From assembly GCA_001414485.1 (NCBI GenBank), contig LLEY01000018.1:124001-188000 (forward strand): a stretch of DNA of 64,000 nucleotides, read 5' to 3'. This DNA comes from Calycina herbarum. Taxonomy: Eukaryota > Ascomycota > Leotiomycetes > Helotiales > Pezizellaceae. The translations under genes were made by a program, and so were the position numbers. Of the stretch, positions 48,789-61,990 are shown piece after piece (the stretch's first letter is position 1; each line of letters opens with the position of its first letter). The notes beneath the pieces are model-generated. The model worked only from the letters and a program-made list of their open reading frames with translations. It had not been told where the DNA came from and did not search any database.

Positions 48789-49234
48789 TATAACGAAACT
48801 TAAACGAACTAAACAAAGGTAACTAAGTCTCGAAGGTTAGTATATAGATAAGAAGTATAGACGCGATAGATTATTTACTTAGAAGTAAACTCGTTACTTA
48901 TATTAAAAATATTAAATAAGATAATAAGATTAATAACTAAAGTTAAGTACGAAGCTCTTATCTAATAGTAGACGTGCTAGTATATATAGAACCTTTCTAT
49001 GCTACCTAGATCCCTATATAAGCCTAGATCCTCGGATCTCTTTAGATCTCTTAAGGGATCTAAGGGGATCTATTATATAACTACTAACGGTTATCTAATA
49101 GTGAGATCCTAGAATTCTAAATACCTTTATATTACTAATTCTCTTCTATATTACCTTCTATTTCTTAAATATCGTGCCTTATCTTATTAGAGCGCTGTCT
49201 AGACTACTTATTACTTATAACGTGATTTGTGACA
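48789..49234 (-). repeat. Left LTR of B3 (446 bp)
   Basis: Begins TATAACGAAACTTAAACG and ends GTGATTTGTGACA. The centre (49005-49075) is a cluster of GATCT and GATCC words. Confidence 0.9.
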
Positions 49235-49477
49235 CTATCCCCTTCTTAGCCTAGCGTGTCCTTACGCTTAAGTATAAGCTAAAAAACTCGGTTAGAGTAC
49301 TAGTAGTATCCTTTCCTTTCTATTATATCCTACCTTATATAAAAGAAGAAAGAAGAACGAATACTTCTTATAAAAAGTATTAAAATAGTTTATAACGAAA
49401 TATTACTATGTTCTTACTACGCTTCCTAAAAGCGTAGATGTTTTATTAACATCTCTTAATCCTCTTAATACTCTAAG

Positions 49478-49709
49478 TGTTACGATCTATATCTAAAGGC
49501 AAAGGCATAAGAGTATATATGTATATATTCGAGAATTTAAAGCTACAGTTCTAAGAACGAGGGAATGCGGAATATATACCCTACGAAAAAGAGGTATTCC
49601 TACTAACTATAAAGAGCCTTTAATCTCGTTATAAATCCGTCTAAGCGTTGCGGCTCTGACGGTCACGTATAGGACCGAGAATCACGTGTTACGGACCAGC
49701 GCTGTAACA
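49478..49709 (-). repeat. Left LTR of A2 (232 bp)
   Basis: Begins TGTTACGATCTATATCTA and ends GCGCTGTAACA. This copy shows both undecayed termini. Confidence 0.92.
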
Positions 49710-49894
49710 TTACCCCCCCTTTTAGAAAAAGCTTGTCTATAAGCTTTATATTATAACTAAATCGTCTATTAGATAATCGTAATCGTCTATTCCGTCTTCC
49801 TACGCTCGTATCTAGCTTTATAAAGCTCTTAGCGGACCAGCGCGGGCTAGATTAGTAAGGTGAAAATCGCGTAATTTATATAAGTAATACTTAA

Positions 49895-52800
49895 AATTCG
49901 AGGCTAGATACTACTATAGATTAAGGTTATAGCCTAACTATTAAACCCTATATTAGAGCTTTCTACGAACTGCTTTTATAGCTAAGACTTCTTCTACTTC
50001 CTACTCTTCCTAATCTATAACCTATATTAGTAGAGGTGGTTCGTTTACCTATCTAGGTAACGGATCTATAGCGGCCTTACAGAGCAGTGACGGGTAGAAT
50101 ACAAGGTATATACAGAAGTGGTCTAGTAGTTCGAGCCGGAAAGAGTGTCCTTCGTAGGCTATAATCTAGAACGGACCCTCGTTTTGTCTATCTAGCTTAT
50201 AGCTCGGCCGGTTTATCTTCTAATTACAAGTCGATACTTAAACAAAGTCGTCTACGTTAAAGTCTACCGCTCTTCGAATCCGGTTTATAGACCTTATATA
50301 GCGGTCTTATACTTTACTAACTAATTCCTTTACCACAGTCTAAGTGTCGTATATTCTCTATATAAGTGCCTCTACATCGGTCCGGTTAAGCTGTTCGTAG
50401 ACTATTACAGATTTATCTAGACAGTTCTAATCGAAGAACGTAGTAGCTACGTATCTGTTAATTACTTTAAAAGGCGAGAGCCTACCTAGACTCTCGTATA
50501 GAAGCGTAAGCTAAGCGTAGTCTAGAATAGAGACAAGTTCGCTCTAGTTATCTTAATAGTAACTAACAAAAGGCTATAAACGTTAATTAATCTATTAGTT
50601 TATAATTTTAGTTTATCCGTTAGTTTATAAGTAGAAAGTAGTAGATAGCTTAAGCTTTATACTAAGGATTCTATAGAATTCAAACTAGAAAGAAGAAATA
50701 AACTATAGTCTATAGTCTAAAACAATGCTTTACAGATAGCCGTAGGTTCGATAGATCTACGTAACGTATATTCGAGCTATATCTCAGGCTATAACTGTCT
50801 TTAGATAGGGGATCGAGACCGATTACTTAGTTAGGCGATCTATAACTACCTATAAGGTATCGTAACCTTGTTTATTAGCAGGGAAAGACTTATAGTCTAT
50901 AGTGATATACTACTAAGGACGTTCTAGAACTAGTAATAGGTATAAAAACCTAGGTTTACAGTCGCGAGGAACCGTAGTACGTCGACAGTCTCCGCAGTTA
51001 CTAATATAGGTTTCTATAGACGTCTATAAACCTTTCTACTAGTATCTATAGGCGAGGATAGCTACCGTCTTTGTCCGTCTAGGGTAAGCCGTAGATACTT
51101 ATATATAAGCCTTACGGATTAGGTCCGTCTATAAGGTGCCTTAATTAGGAACCACGAGTCTCTTTTACTAAAGAAGTAAGCCGTTCTCTATTATCTAGTT
51201 TTAGTACCTACAGGTAGCTTTTATTCGGTCGTCTTCTAAGTCTAAAGAGTTATAGTTAGCAGTAAGTAACTAGTTAACAAGGTTAAGCGAGGGTTCTAAG
51301 GTAACTAGAGCTAATATTATAAGAGGTTCTAATTAAGTAGTAATACGTAGATCTAACTAATTAGACGTAAGTAAGGTTTATTATCTTATAGACGCTTTTA
51401 GGTCGTTCTATAGGTTAACGTCTTAGTCTTAGCGTATTAGCGTATCCGTTTTCTCGTTCTACTTACTAGATTAAAATATAATTATAAAATAGAACTCTAA
51501 TAGAAACTCTGCCTATCTCGCTTACCGCTAGTTTAAGGTTTTAGAGGTTATAAAGTACTCTAAAGCCTTATAATCGATGAAGACCTTAATCCGGGAGCTA
51601 GTCCGAGCAAGATCCGCTCGCTATTGTCTAAAAGAGCGTATAATAGCTAGCATCTCCTTATCGTAGATTTAATAGTTTAGCTCAGCAGGGTTCATCGTCT
51701 TCGAGAAGTAGCCTACAGGTCTCTATAGTTCGGTTTTAGATATACGTTATAATATTACAGCTATAACTACTCCGTTAGAAGCGTTAGTCTTAACTATAGT
51801 CTCTAAATCAGCTATAAAGTGGTATAAGAGAGAGGCAGTAACTAAGGCTTCTTTTAATATATTAAAAGCCTTCTTATATTCTAAGTCGAACTTAAATAGC
51901 ACTTCCTTACTTATAAGATAGTTTAGTAGATAAGTAATCTATTTATAATCCTAAATAAAACGTCAGTAGAAGTTATAAAAACCTAGGAAGGACTAGATAC
52001 CCTTAATAGTACTAGGATATTTCTAGGAAACGATTACTAAGATCTTCTCTAGGTCGACTTCGATTCCGTCTATAGAGATAATAAAACTAAGGTACTTTAT
52101 ACAAGTAACGTAGAACTCTGTCTTCTTAATATCTACTTATAGCCTAGCTTTACAGAGCTGTTCTAAGACCTTATAGACGTGTTTAACGTGTTCGAGCTTA
52201 TTATTAGAGTATATAAGAATGTTATTAAGGTAAGCTATATAAAAGTTATTAAGATATTCTATAAGAACGCTATTTATATACCTCTAGTACGTAGTAGGAC
52301 CGTTAGTTAAGCTAAAAGGCAATACCTTATATTTAAATATACTATAACAGGTCCGAAAGGTTATAAGTTCTTCTAACTCTAGTTCTATATATATATAGTT
52401 AAAAGCTTAACGAATGTCAAGCTTTATAAGGATTTTAGTACTAGTAATTCGTATAAGAGTTTCGTCGATTAGTAGAAGAGGGTGCTAGTTCTTACGAGTA
52501 AGGTTGTTAAGTTTCTAGTAGTCGATATAGAGCTATAAGCTTCTATTAGACTTCTTTATAAATAGTACTAGAAAGGCGAAAGAGGCGTAGCTAGGAATAA
52601 TAAACCCTTTATCGAGGTTATCGAGGATATACTGCTTTATAGCTAGAAGTTTCTTAGTCGTCATCCTATATAATAGGCTATGCGATAGGGTATTCGGACC
52701 TATAAGTTCGATCCAGTAGTCGACTTAGTTTCGTAGTAGGGGAAGCTCGTCTAAAGCTCTCTTTAAAAAGACATCCTTAAAGTCTATATATTCCTAGCAA

Positions 52801-55200
52801 ACGTTCTATTCTACTAGTTGTTTGTCTAAAGCGTAATCTACTAAAGAGAGCTCTATACGTAACCTGTCTATAAGAGTATAGTCGATCTCTTATAAGCTAG
52901 TAGAGAAGACTTTGTTATCGCGCTTTTAAAGGTTAAGTTTAAAAGTAGCAGCTCTAATATAATAGATATTAATAGCGAAGTCTTCCGTAGGTTTATAGAT
53001 GTCTATAAGCGAGCTCATAGCCGCTTTATAGTCTATAACTAAACGTTTTCCTAAGAAGGATCGACGACGTTGTTAGCAGTTAGGAATAAGGACCTATATT
53101 CTATTCTAGGCAGAGACGAGGTCTTACTAAAAGCTTTCGTCTGGAATTTCCTTAAGAATAACTAGTAGTAGGGTTTAGCGCTAGCTTTGAGGCAGTATTA
53201 AATAGATTAATATAAGTTCCTCTATAGCATTCTAGCGGAGGTCGCGGTTCTCTATATCCTCCTAAGCCTAGAGGTCTAGTAGAGAGATGGTTATCGATTC
53301 CCTAGTAATAGGTACTAAGTAATCGAATCGACAAACTAGGGGAAGGGATTCTAGCTACTTAATCTTACGGCTATAGACTACTAACTTTACGTTTACGTCT
53401 ATAAGCTATTAACAGCCGATAATAATATCGTGTCCGCTAATATTAGTAATTAGGAAGGGCGTATTAGTAAACTGTCGTCTATCGATACTTAGCATTAAGC
53501 GAATAACGCGAGTAATCGCTAGTCCTTTATATCTATTAAACCCTATAATTAATATTATATATAATAGCTTTTCTATAGCCTATCCGTAATATTAACTTAA
53601 CTAGTCGGCTAAAGCTATATTAATAAATAGCTATCTATTCGCTTTAGTATTAATAAGTCTAGTAGTATTAAAAGCATATCTATTCTTAATTAAAGTATAT
53701 ATAGTTATAAAAGCCTTTCTATCTATTATACGACTTAGATTAAGAGGTTAAGATCTAAGTTTATTTTACTCTAAAGAGGAGACTTGCTTTAGAGCTATTC
53801 TTTTCCTAAGTCCTTATAAACAAGTTCCTCGTTAGCCGATTCTTCTCTAGACGCTTGTAGTCCGTAGAAGTCCGTAAGCGAGTTTTTAGCGTCTTCTAAT
53901 AGCTTAATAGCTGTAGAGGGTTTTCGAGGAAGAGGGCATTTACTAGCGTAGTGCCTAGGTTCATTACAATTATAATAGATAACGTCTGTTATATCCTAGA
54001 TAGGAGTCGTACTCTTACGAGTAGGCAAAGGAGTCTTACAGTCCGTAACTAGAGAGTAACGGACTAGGCTTTGGGTTAGCGGATAACCAATAGTAGCACG
54101 TAGAGCCGGAAGTTAGTAAGTTAATCTATAGCTAGCAGGGAAACCTCTTATAGGTAGGCAGCGGTTGTAGTAAGCTATAAGGCGTTCCTTAATAGTTACC
54201 CTATCTTAATAGATAGAGTAACAGCGGTTATATAACTGGTTAAAGGTTGCTAGGGTGATTCGGACTAGCGAGATACTTACTTAGAGAGCTAGTATAAGCT
54301 TCTAGTATAAATCTTCAGACCACTTACTTAACAGGATATAAGCCTTAGTTATAAGGCTTAAGAAGGTTGCTTTAAACATAGTAAAAGTCTCGTCCTCTTA
54401 TATTAAGAGTTTACAGAAGACCTTATAGGCCTCTATAGCTTTGTTACTATCTATAAACAAGGTATCTAGATGTATAAGCATATCTATAACGTCTATAAAT
54501 AAGGTAGGGGAACCGAAATCCATCTATGGTTCTAGGTGCTCTTATACTACGCCGGAAGTAGCTATAAAGACGAAGGTAAGTTTATCTTATTCGTTCTTAA
54601 AGAGGTTCTTTCTTATTTTACTAGCTAGGATAATCCGCTAGGCCTTATATAATAGGGAGATGCCGTCCTTGAGTTTCTCGCTATCTTAGAACTTATAAGT
54701 AGAATTGTCGGAACTAAATCAAGAACAGGAGGAGTCGGTAGTAACCTCTCGAAGGGCTTACGTATACTCGCAGCTCGGGAGAGGGTTATTAGGGTGGTTT
54801 ACAAGCAACAGGGTTTAGTAGAGTTGCGTACGTAAAGAGAGGATTTTAGCCTATAAACGAACGTTTTCGTCTATAGGAGGCTCGCTTATCGTAGGGGAGG
54901 CAGGCGAGGGAAGGGCGACTCTAGGAGTGTTATCCGGTTATTAAGGCTCGGTTCGAGACGAGCTAGTAGGTGTCTTCTCTTTTCTACTACGACTACTTCG
55001 AGTGTCGGCTATTATATTATTAGAAAGGAAGGAGGAGAAGGTAGGGAGAGGTTATAAAAAAAGGTTATATAGGCTGTTATAGGCGTGTCTTTTGAGGAGA
55101 TAAGTTATTATAGACGTAGAGATGCTCGAGGGATCCGTTTATAGGAAGAGGAGCTGTTATAGGTAGAGGAGGAGGGTTGTAATTATACTATTATAAGTAT
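49895..55200 (-). pseudogene. Gag-pol of A2, RIP-degraded
   Basis: All domains of a chromovirus polyprotein can be followed on the minus strand (positions in the element entry), but in-frame TAA and TAG interrupt every domain and key acidic residues are changed to Asn (YLNN for YLDD, INT for IDT). The element cannot encode an active polyprotein. Confidence 0.85.
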
Positions 55201-55284
55201 AAGATCTTCTAGCTATTATAAGTATAGAATCCGGTTAATATTATAATCCTTTATAGGGAGTAAAAAGGGTTAAGCTTTAAATAA

Positions 55285-55516
55285 TATCACAATCTATATC
55301 TAAAGACAAAGGCATAAGAGTATATATATATATATTCGAGAATTTAAAGCTACAGTTCTAAGAACAAGGGAATACAGAATATATACCCTACGAAAAAGAG
55401 GTATTCCTACTAACTATAAAGAGCCTTTAATCTCGTCATAAATCCGTCCAAGCGTTGCGGCTCTGACGGTCACGTGTAGGACCGAGAATCACGTGTTACG
55501 GACCAGCGCCGTAATA
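55285..55516 (-). repeat. Right LTR of A2 (232 bp)
   Basis: Begins TATCACAATCTATATCTA and ends GCGCCGTAATA. It contains two intact CACGTG sites. Confidence 0.92.
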
Positions 55517-55521
55517 CTAAG

Positions 55522-55974
55522 TATATTCAGTCGAAATTAAAATATAATAGAACCGACGATGCTTAGGAGAAGAACGTTCCCTACACTAGCGACTAGTCCT
55601 CTATTAAAAGATAAGAGGAGAAGCTAGATAGAGAAGAGGAGGAGGCGATGATAAAGATTCTACGGTTACGAAAGTAGAAGGCCTTTCTTAAAGAAAGGCG
55701 ACGTAAAATGTCTTATTAAGGACTTCGTTTTCTTAATAAACTCGACGCTACTAAGGAGGTAGAAAAGAAAGAGAAGGAGGAAAAAGAAAGAGAGGAATAA
55801 GAGCAGCGGGAGGCGGAGTTTGCTTGCCTAGCAGCCCTGTCTATTCCTGCTAATTCTTAATCTAAGATAGTTCTTAACCTAGCCTTCCTTACTACTTTCT
55901 CTTTAAACTACGAAATGTAGGTAAACTTAGGTTTTCCTAATAGAACTTCTAAAGTTCTACTAGGTAATAGTTAA
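55522..55974 (+). pseudogene. Antisense accessory frame of B3 (3' part, split by A2)
   Basis: Plus-strand frame opposite to pol, best preserved in its second half: FLNKLDATKEVEKKEKEEKE, an EQREAEFACLAALSIPANS block, FSLNYEM, and the tail GFPNRTSKVLLGNS with a TAA at 55972-55974. The 5' part lies left of A2 (49235-49477). Confidence 0.6.
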
Positions 55975-58900
55975 GATTGTTTTTTAACTCTTAAGTGTTT
56001 TCTAAATATAGGTAATCTAACTATTTAATTAAATACTTAATCTTACCTCTAATAATTTTATAGTTAAGAATCTGTTTAACTTCGTATTTAGCGTTTAGAT
56101 TAACTAGTTGAATTTCTATAAGTAAGGCTAGTAGTGCTCTTAGTAGTACTAGTTTAAGTAAGGATATATAGAATACTAGGTAAATGTTTATTATCTTTAG
56201 TAATACTAATTTATAATTTAAAGGTCTCTTAATTCTTTTAATTTTAAATAGTCTAAGTTTTTTATAATCTAGTTTATTACTTAGTCTTTTTATATTAATA
56301 TTTTTCTATACTAAGTAGACTTTATCTCTCTCTTTTAGTATTAGCTTCTAACTACGTCGTTTATTATAGTAGTATATGTTTCTTTCTATAATAAACTATA
56401 AATCTTCTATAAGTTTCTTATATAACCCTTAGATTTTTAAGACCTAAATATAAGTAAGCTAGTTATCAATAGTTATAGATAGTAGTTCTTAATATACTAA
56501 TAATTTATATCTAAAGTTAGTATAGAATAGTATAATAAGTGTTATTTCTATTACTAAACTATTATAAGTAAACTATACTAAGAGTAGTAGTTCTACTTAG
56601 TTGTTTTACTAGTAGTTTATATAATAATAAAGGTATGTTTTAACTACTTAATTTATACGTTTATTTCTTCTATTTATTTAGAAGTAAAAAGCTATAGAGA
56701 GCTTTCTTTTTATACTTAATCGTTTTATAAGAGCGATCTAAAATTTTAAGATAAAGAGTTTATCTCTATTTAAAAGTATTTCTTTAGATAGCTTATATCT
56801 TAAGACTACTTCTCTAAGGAATACGAATACTAATTCCTTAGCTATACTTAACTCTATATATACTACTAGAATTATATATTTTATAAGTTGTTTTATAATA
56901 ACTAGGATTAAGTTATACTTAACTCTTATTATTAGATCTTTAGATTTTAGTAGTTTAATAATAAAATCTATAAATATTAATTTCTAAGGTATTTATAGTA
57001 TTAGAGTAGTGTTTATCTATCTATAAAGAGTATAGTAAGAAGCCTTATTCCTAGTATAGGTATTATATTTTACTATTACTTCCTTAACTATCATAGATAA
57101 CTAATTAACATAGTAGTATTATCTTATCTTTTAGAGGGTTCTACAGATTCCTTAGTAGCTATAAGTAGGCGTAGTATAGTATTCTTATATAAATTCCTTT
57201 ATATATAAGCTAAGGACCTATAATTTCTCTTTTATATACTAGTTATAACCTTTATTTATATTTTAAATTTTATCTATCTAAATATTATTTATTACTATAA
57301 TTTTATATATAGTAGGTACTAAGTCTCTATTCTTAAGAGTTTTTAGGATTATAATCTTCTTATACTCTTTATCTCTCTTATATCTAGGTTTTTAGCTAAG
57401 AGTATCTACTTAAGTATTTAACGTTCCTTTTATATATTAAATAATAATATTAAATCCTTTTAAAATCTCTACCTATCTAGCTAACTATCTAGTTATAAGT
57501 TCCTTAGTTATTATAAATATCTTAAGATTCTTATAGTCGAATAAGACTATAACTAGATATTTTACTAGCTATAAATAAATCCTTTAGTATTCTAAAGCTA
57601 ATACTATAGTAAGTAATTCCTTATTAAAGATATTATAGTTTTATTATACTAGGTTAAATATTTTAGAATAATATATAATAGGTATAAGTTTTCTCCTTTT
57701 ATTTAGTTATAAGTAAATCGTATCTACTAATATATCTAAAGTATTTATTTTAATTATACTTAGTTTTCTTATATTAAAGTTATATAAAATAGGCTTTTCT
57801 ATAAACCTTACTTTAATCTTTTAAAAAGCGTTCTTAGCTTATTTATTCTAAATAAATTTAATAGCTTTTTTAACTAGTATTATTATTAGTTTAGTAATCT
57901 TTATATAGTCTTATATAAATAGATAGTAAAAGTTTATAAATCTAAGAAAGAACTATATATCTTTTATATTCTTTAGTAATTTCTAGTTTAAGATGTCTTA
58001 GATCTTTACTAAATCTATTTCTATTTTCTCTAAACTAAATACCTATTCTAGGAAAAGTATCTAAGTTACTCTAAACTCGTATTTTAAGAGTTTTAACTAA
58101 GAGTTTACTTTTATAAGTTATTATAAAACTTCTCTAATATATCTCTTATACTCTTCTTCTTTTTCTAAGAAGATTAAAATATTATCTAAGTAATAAATTA
58201 CTATTACTTTTAAAAGATCTCTTAAAATATTATTATTTTATCTCTAATATATAGCTAGTATATTATAAAGTCTAAATAGTATAACTATATATTTATAAAG
58301 GCCTAATAGTAAGATAAATACTATCTTCTATTCATCTCTAGTTTTTATTTATATAAGTCTATAAACGTTTTATTAATCTAATTTCGTAAATCGTACTACC
58401 TTATCTAACTTATCTTATAAGTATTAGCTTAGTAGCAGCGGATAAGCGTCCTTAACTATAGCGTAATTTACTTCTTAGTAATTAATATATACTCTTCTAT
58501 CTAGATCGTCTTTCTTCTTAATAATAAGTATATTTAAGATAATTAGTAACTTAGATTTTCTAATATATCTCTTTTTAATACCTTTCTTTATATAACTCTC
58601 TATTCTCTATAGGCTTTTCTAGTTATATAACTAAAGCTTCTACTTTAAAAAGTAATAACTCTCTTTTAATTTAATCTTATAATCCTATAAGCAATGTTCT
58701 AGCAAAGCTTATAAGTCTTCTAGATTTTTAAACAAAGCCTTAAATTCTCTATACTATATAGGTATTTCTTTATTAGCTTTCTTACTAACCTATAGAAGAC
58801 CTTAGACAAGGTGTTCTAGCGTCTTAGAAGAGGTGGCGCTAACCTCGTTCTAGCCTTATAGTTATAATTATAATCCTATATAATTATATTAACTAAAGGT

Positions 58901-61118
58901 TATTATTTAAGCCTTCTAATTAATATCTAGATTATATTCCTAAATCTATAGTATACTAAGTATCGCTTCCTTACTCTCTATTTTAATAATATCGAATTAT
59001 ATATCTATATAATATCCTTTAATATTAACTTTTATTAAAATAGTTTACTAATTAATAATTCCGTCTTAGTAAGCAACGTCTATTCCGTCGACTACCTCTA
59101 AACAGTATAGTTTCATCTTCTTAATTAGAACGTTTAGCCTTTTTAAAGCTGTTAAGAGGAAATTACCTATTACTCCTAAGTTAATTATAACTCGAAGTTC
59201 CTTTCTCTTTATCTTTATAGTTATAACTAACTAACTTTCTCTAGAGGTAGCGCTTAGCTCTCTATCTATTAGTTAGTAGAGTTCTCTCTATACTAACTCT
59301 GTTTCTTAGTCTATGTCGTATTTATTTATTTCTTAGAAGATTATACTAAATAATTTTCTACTTTCTAATTCTTAAAATATTACCTCGACTTTTCTAACTA
59401 AAGCAACTATAATATACTATCCTCCTAGTTCTAATATAGCTTCCTTATTATTAGGTAGTATATCTAAAAAACTAGGTTTAGAGTATCTTATAAAGTCGTT
59501 AAGACTCTGCTATTACTATAAGCTAGTTTCTTCTTAAAGGTCTACGACTATCTAAATATCTCCTATCTTAGGCGTTTTAGATAACTTACTAAATACTGTT
59601 TATTCTAGTCTAGGTTCTTTAAATTCGATAGTTTCCCTTCTAGTAATAAGGCTTACTAATATTATTCTATCCCTCTTATTCTAAACTATTTTATAAGTAG
59701 TTAAAATAGTAGAGTTAATTCCTTAAGTAGAATATAGACTCTAGAAATTAGGTTTCTAGTATTTTATATATACCTATCTATTTCCTCTTTTAAAGGTTCT
59801 AATAAATACCTATATCTTATCTTATTTAAGCTTATATATTCTTAGATTTATTTCTAATAAATTAGATTCTAATTCTAATAACTCTAATAAACTTATTAAT
59901 AGTAGTAATTCGTATTCTACTTAAAGAGGGAATTTGTATTCTATTTCTAATTATATATTATAATATTCTTTAAGAAGTAGATTCCTACTATTATTAGTAT
60001 CCTATACCTTACTATCTTAGATTTTAATTCCTTTATTTAGCTATAGGTATATAGCGCCTACTAGTATATCTAAAGCATCTGTTTTAATTTATATACTATA
60101 TCCTCTAGCTTTGAGTTCTTCGTCTATAAGTTCGATTCTTTCTAATAAGACTACTTCTTTTTAAATAGTAGTATTAGCTTATTTCCCTTTTAAGTCTTTC
60201 TTCTTACTATACTTATTTACTCTATAGCTAGCGAGACTACAGTTATAATATAAGTTCTACTTACGACGACGATCTCGCTCTTTCTAGGAAAGTCCTTTCT
60301 TTAGTAGGTCTCTATCTTAAGTTCCTTTTCCCTATACCTAATACTTCTAAGTAGTATTAATTTCTATAGGTTCTCTATAGTTCTTTTTCCTACCTTTTCT
60401 CTAATATTAATGTCTATAACTACTCTTTTTCTCTAGACTTCTCTTATAATTCCGATTATTAATTTTAATTATATTATTAGTTAACTTATTAAGTATATTT
60501 AAAAAGTTATCCCTAGCTAGTTTATCCTTAACACTATCCTTTAATCCTCTATAGTACTGCTTATGTAAGGCTTTATCGTTTTAGCTAAGACGTATAAAGT
60601 ATTACTAGAATATTAACGTATATTTAGCTACTAACCCCTTTTATTAGAGGCTATATAAAGCTTGTACTACTTTTTTCTTTAAATCTATATTTATAAATAC
60701 CTAGTTAATTTCTTTCTTAAATCTAGTAACAGTTAAAAACAATCCTTAAGTACTTTTACTTATAAAGTTTAATACTCTTTTATTTAATATTTTATTTTTC
60801 TAGAAATCTTCTAAATATAGTTCTATCTAGTTATATACTACTTCTTTAAGATAGATAGTAAGCTATATAACTTAATTAGTTTTATAAGTAAACTATACTA
60901 AATAAAAGTTTAAGTATATTAAGGCTTTTATAATAAATTTAATAAGCTTTTCTAAGAAGCTATTAAATGTTTTAAGTACTAGTAATTTCACTTTCTCTCT
61001 AATAGTAGTAACTAGTACTGCCGGTATTATTAGTACTAGAGGCAGTATAGAGGTCGAACTTAAGAATAGTATAGTTTTCGATATTATATTAGTAGTACTT
61101 CTAAACAGGTGCTTAAAG

Positions 61119-61564
61119 TATAATAAAACTTAAACAAACTAAATAAAAGTAACTAAGTCTCGAAGGTTAGTATATAGATAAGAAGTATAGACGCGATAGA
61201 TTGTTTACTTAGAAGTAAACTCGTTACTTATATTAAAGATATTAAATAAGATAATAAGATTAATAACTAAAGTTAAGTACGAAGCTCCTATCTAATAGCA
61301 GACGTGCTAGTATATATAGAACCTTTCTATACTACCTAGATCCCTATATAAGCCTGGATCCCTAGATCCCTTTAGATCTCTTAAGAGATCTAAGGGGATC
61401 TATTACGTAACTACTAACGGTTATCTAACAGTGAGATCCTAGAATCCTAAATGCCTTTATATTACTGATTCCCTCTTATATTACCTTCTATTTCCTGAAT
61501 ATCGTGCCTTATTCTATTAGAGCGCTGTCTAAACTACTTATTATATATAACGTGATTTATAACA
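61119..61564 (-). repeat. Right LTR of B3 (446 bp)
   Basis: Begins TATAATAAAACTTAAACA and ends GTGATTTATAACA. It carries the same GATCT cluster (61335-61405) as its partner. Confidence 0.9.
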
Positions 61565-61569
61565 GTTAT

Positions 61570-61942
61570 CTAGCTAGTTCCTATCTATAGGCTTTCTATC
61601 GTACTCTCTTAACAGATTATTAGCTATATCTCGTACTATATCTCTTATAGACGAAAACCCTTGTAAATCCAACTCTAATATATATCTAACTATTACCTCC
61701 TTCTCTAGCTTTGTAAGCTTTTTCGAATTAGACTAGTAATCGCGTTATAAGAGCTTTCCGGCGCGTTGATCGAAGAGAGTCTTTCGAGGAATATAGTAAA
61801 TCTTTATAGTACTTCGTTTAGTTAATAACGCGTTGTTTTCGAGTTCTTAGGTTACTAAAATAATATTAGCTTCTTAAGAAGGTAATTAAACGTTGTAGTA
61901 TTAAGCTATTATAATTTAAAAGTAGTATATAGTACGTGATAA
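61570..61942 (-). pseudogene. N-terminal part of Fot1-like transposase 1
   Basis: Minus-strand frame with NSKKLTKLEKEVIVRYILEL, FSSIRDIVRDIANNLL and REYDRKPIDRN. This is the helix-turn-helix DNA-binding part typical of Fot1/pogo transposases. It breaks off at the GTTAT target site of B3 and continues at 48783. Confidence 0.75.
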
Positions 61943-61990
61943 GGAAAGTAGGCGACTCGCTTATATAAGCGACTCGCTTATAAAACACGT
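61943..61990 (-). repeat. Right terminal inverted repeat of Fot1-like element 1
   Basis: The reverse complement starts ACGTGTTTTATAAGCGAGTC. It is followed by the TA target duplicate at 61991-61992. Confidence 0.8.

Larger units (their letters stand above)
49478..55516 (-). mobile_element. Ty3/Gypsy element A2 (uninterrupted), inserted in B3
   Basis: Two 232-bp LTRs and the target duplication CTAAG (49473-49477, 55517-55521) define a 6039-bp element. It is the only A copy longer than 6 kb without an insertion and so the best reference. Minus orientation: the polypurine tract (TAAAAGGGGGGTAA) abuts the left LTR. Minus-strand remnants: gag about 53900-55200, zinc knuckle YYNCNEPRHYASKC at 53937-53990 with only one cysteine lost, protease near 53590-53690 (LINTKANR for LIDTGANR), RT near 52000-52500 with AYLNNILIYS at 52205-52245, RNase H near 51400-51900, integrase near 50500-51150, chromodomain near 49880-50060 (EVEEVLAIKAVRRKL). 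Confidence 0.93.
48789..61564 (-). mobile_element. Ty3/Gypsy element B3, interrupted by A2
   Basis: LTRs of 446 bp and the target duplication GTTAT (48784-48788, 61565-61569) define the element. Without A2 its own length is about 6.73 kb. Orientation is minus. Minus-strand remnants: gag about 60150-61090 with zinc knuckle near 60230-60275, protease near 59060-59180, RT near 57950-58560 with YLDN at about 58160-58205, RNase H 57330-57800, integrase 56380-57200, chromodomain 55985-56100. A2 sits in the antisense accessory frame and not in pol. Confidence 0.9.
21214..61990 (-). mobile_element. Fot1/pogo-like DNA transposon 1, split by nested LTR elements
   Basis: Terminal inverted repeats of about 47 bp begin ACGTGTTTCACAAGCGAGTC at 21214 and end as the reverse complement at 61990. 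Both contain a palindromic GCGAGTCGCTTATATAAGCG core, and a TA target duplication flanks them (21212-21213, 61991-61992). After removing the inserts (21813-47956 and 48789-61569) about 1.85 kb remains, the usual Fot1/Pot2 size. The minus-strand transposase remnant reads from right to left. The N-terminal DNA-binding part lies near 61570-61740 (KKLTKLEKEVIVRYILELDL). The first catalytic region, IYNFNKSSF in place of the family IYNFDETGF, is at 48605-48640. A KYFNKYTK block with a decayed D-G-H motif (LLIINSYKSY) is at about 48250-48345. Confidence 0.85.

Noticed and set aside
54441..54641. 66-codon frame in A2
   Set aside because: It starts with TTG and lies antisense to gag remnants.
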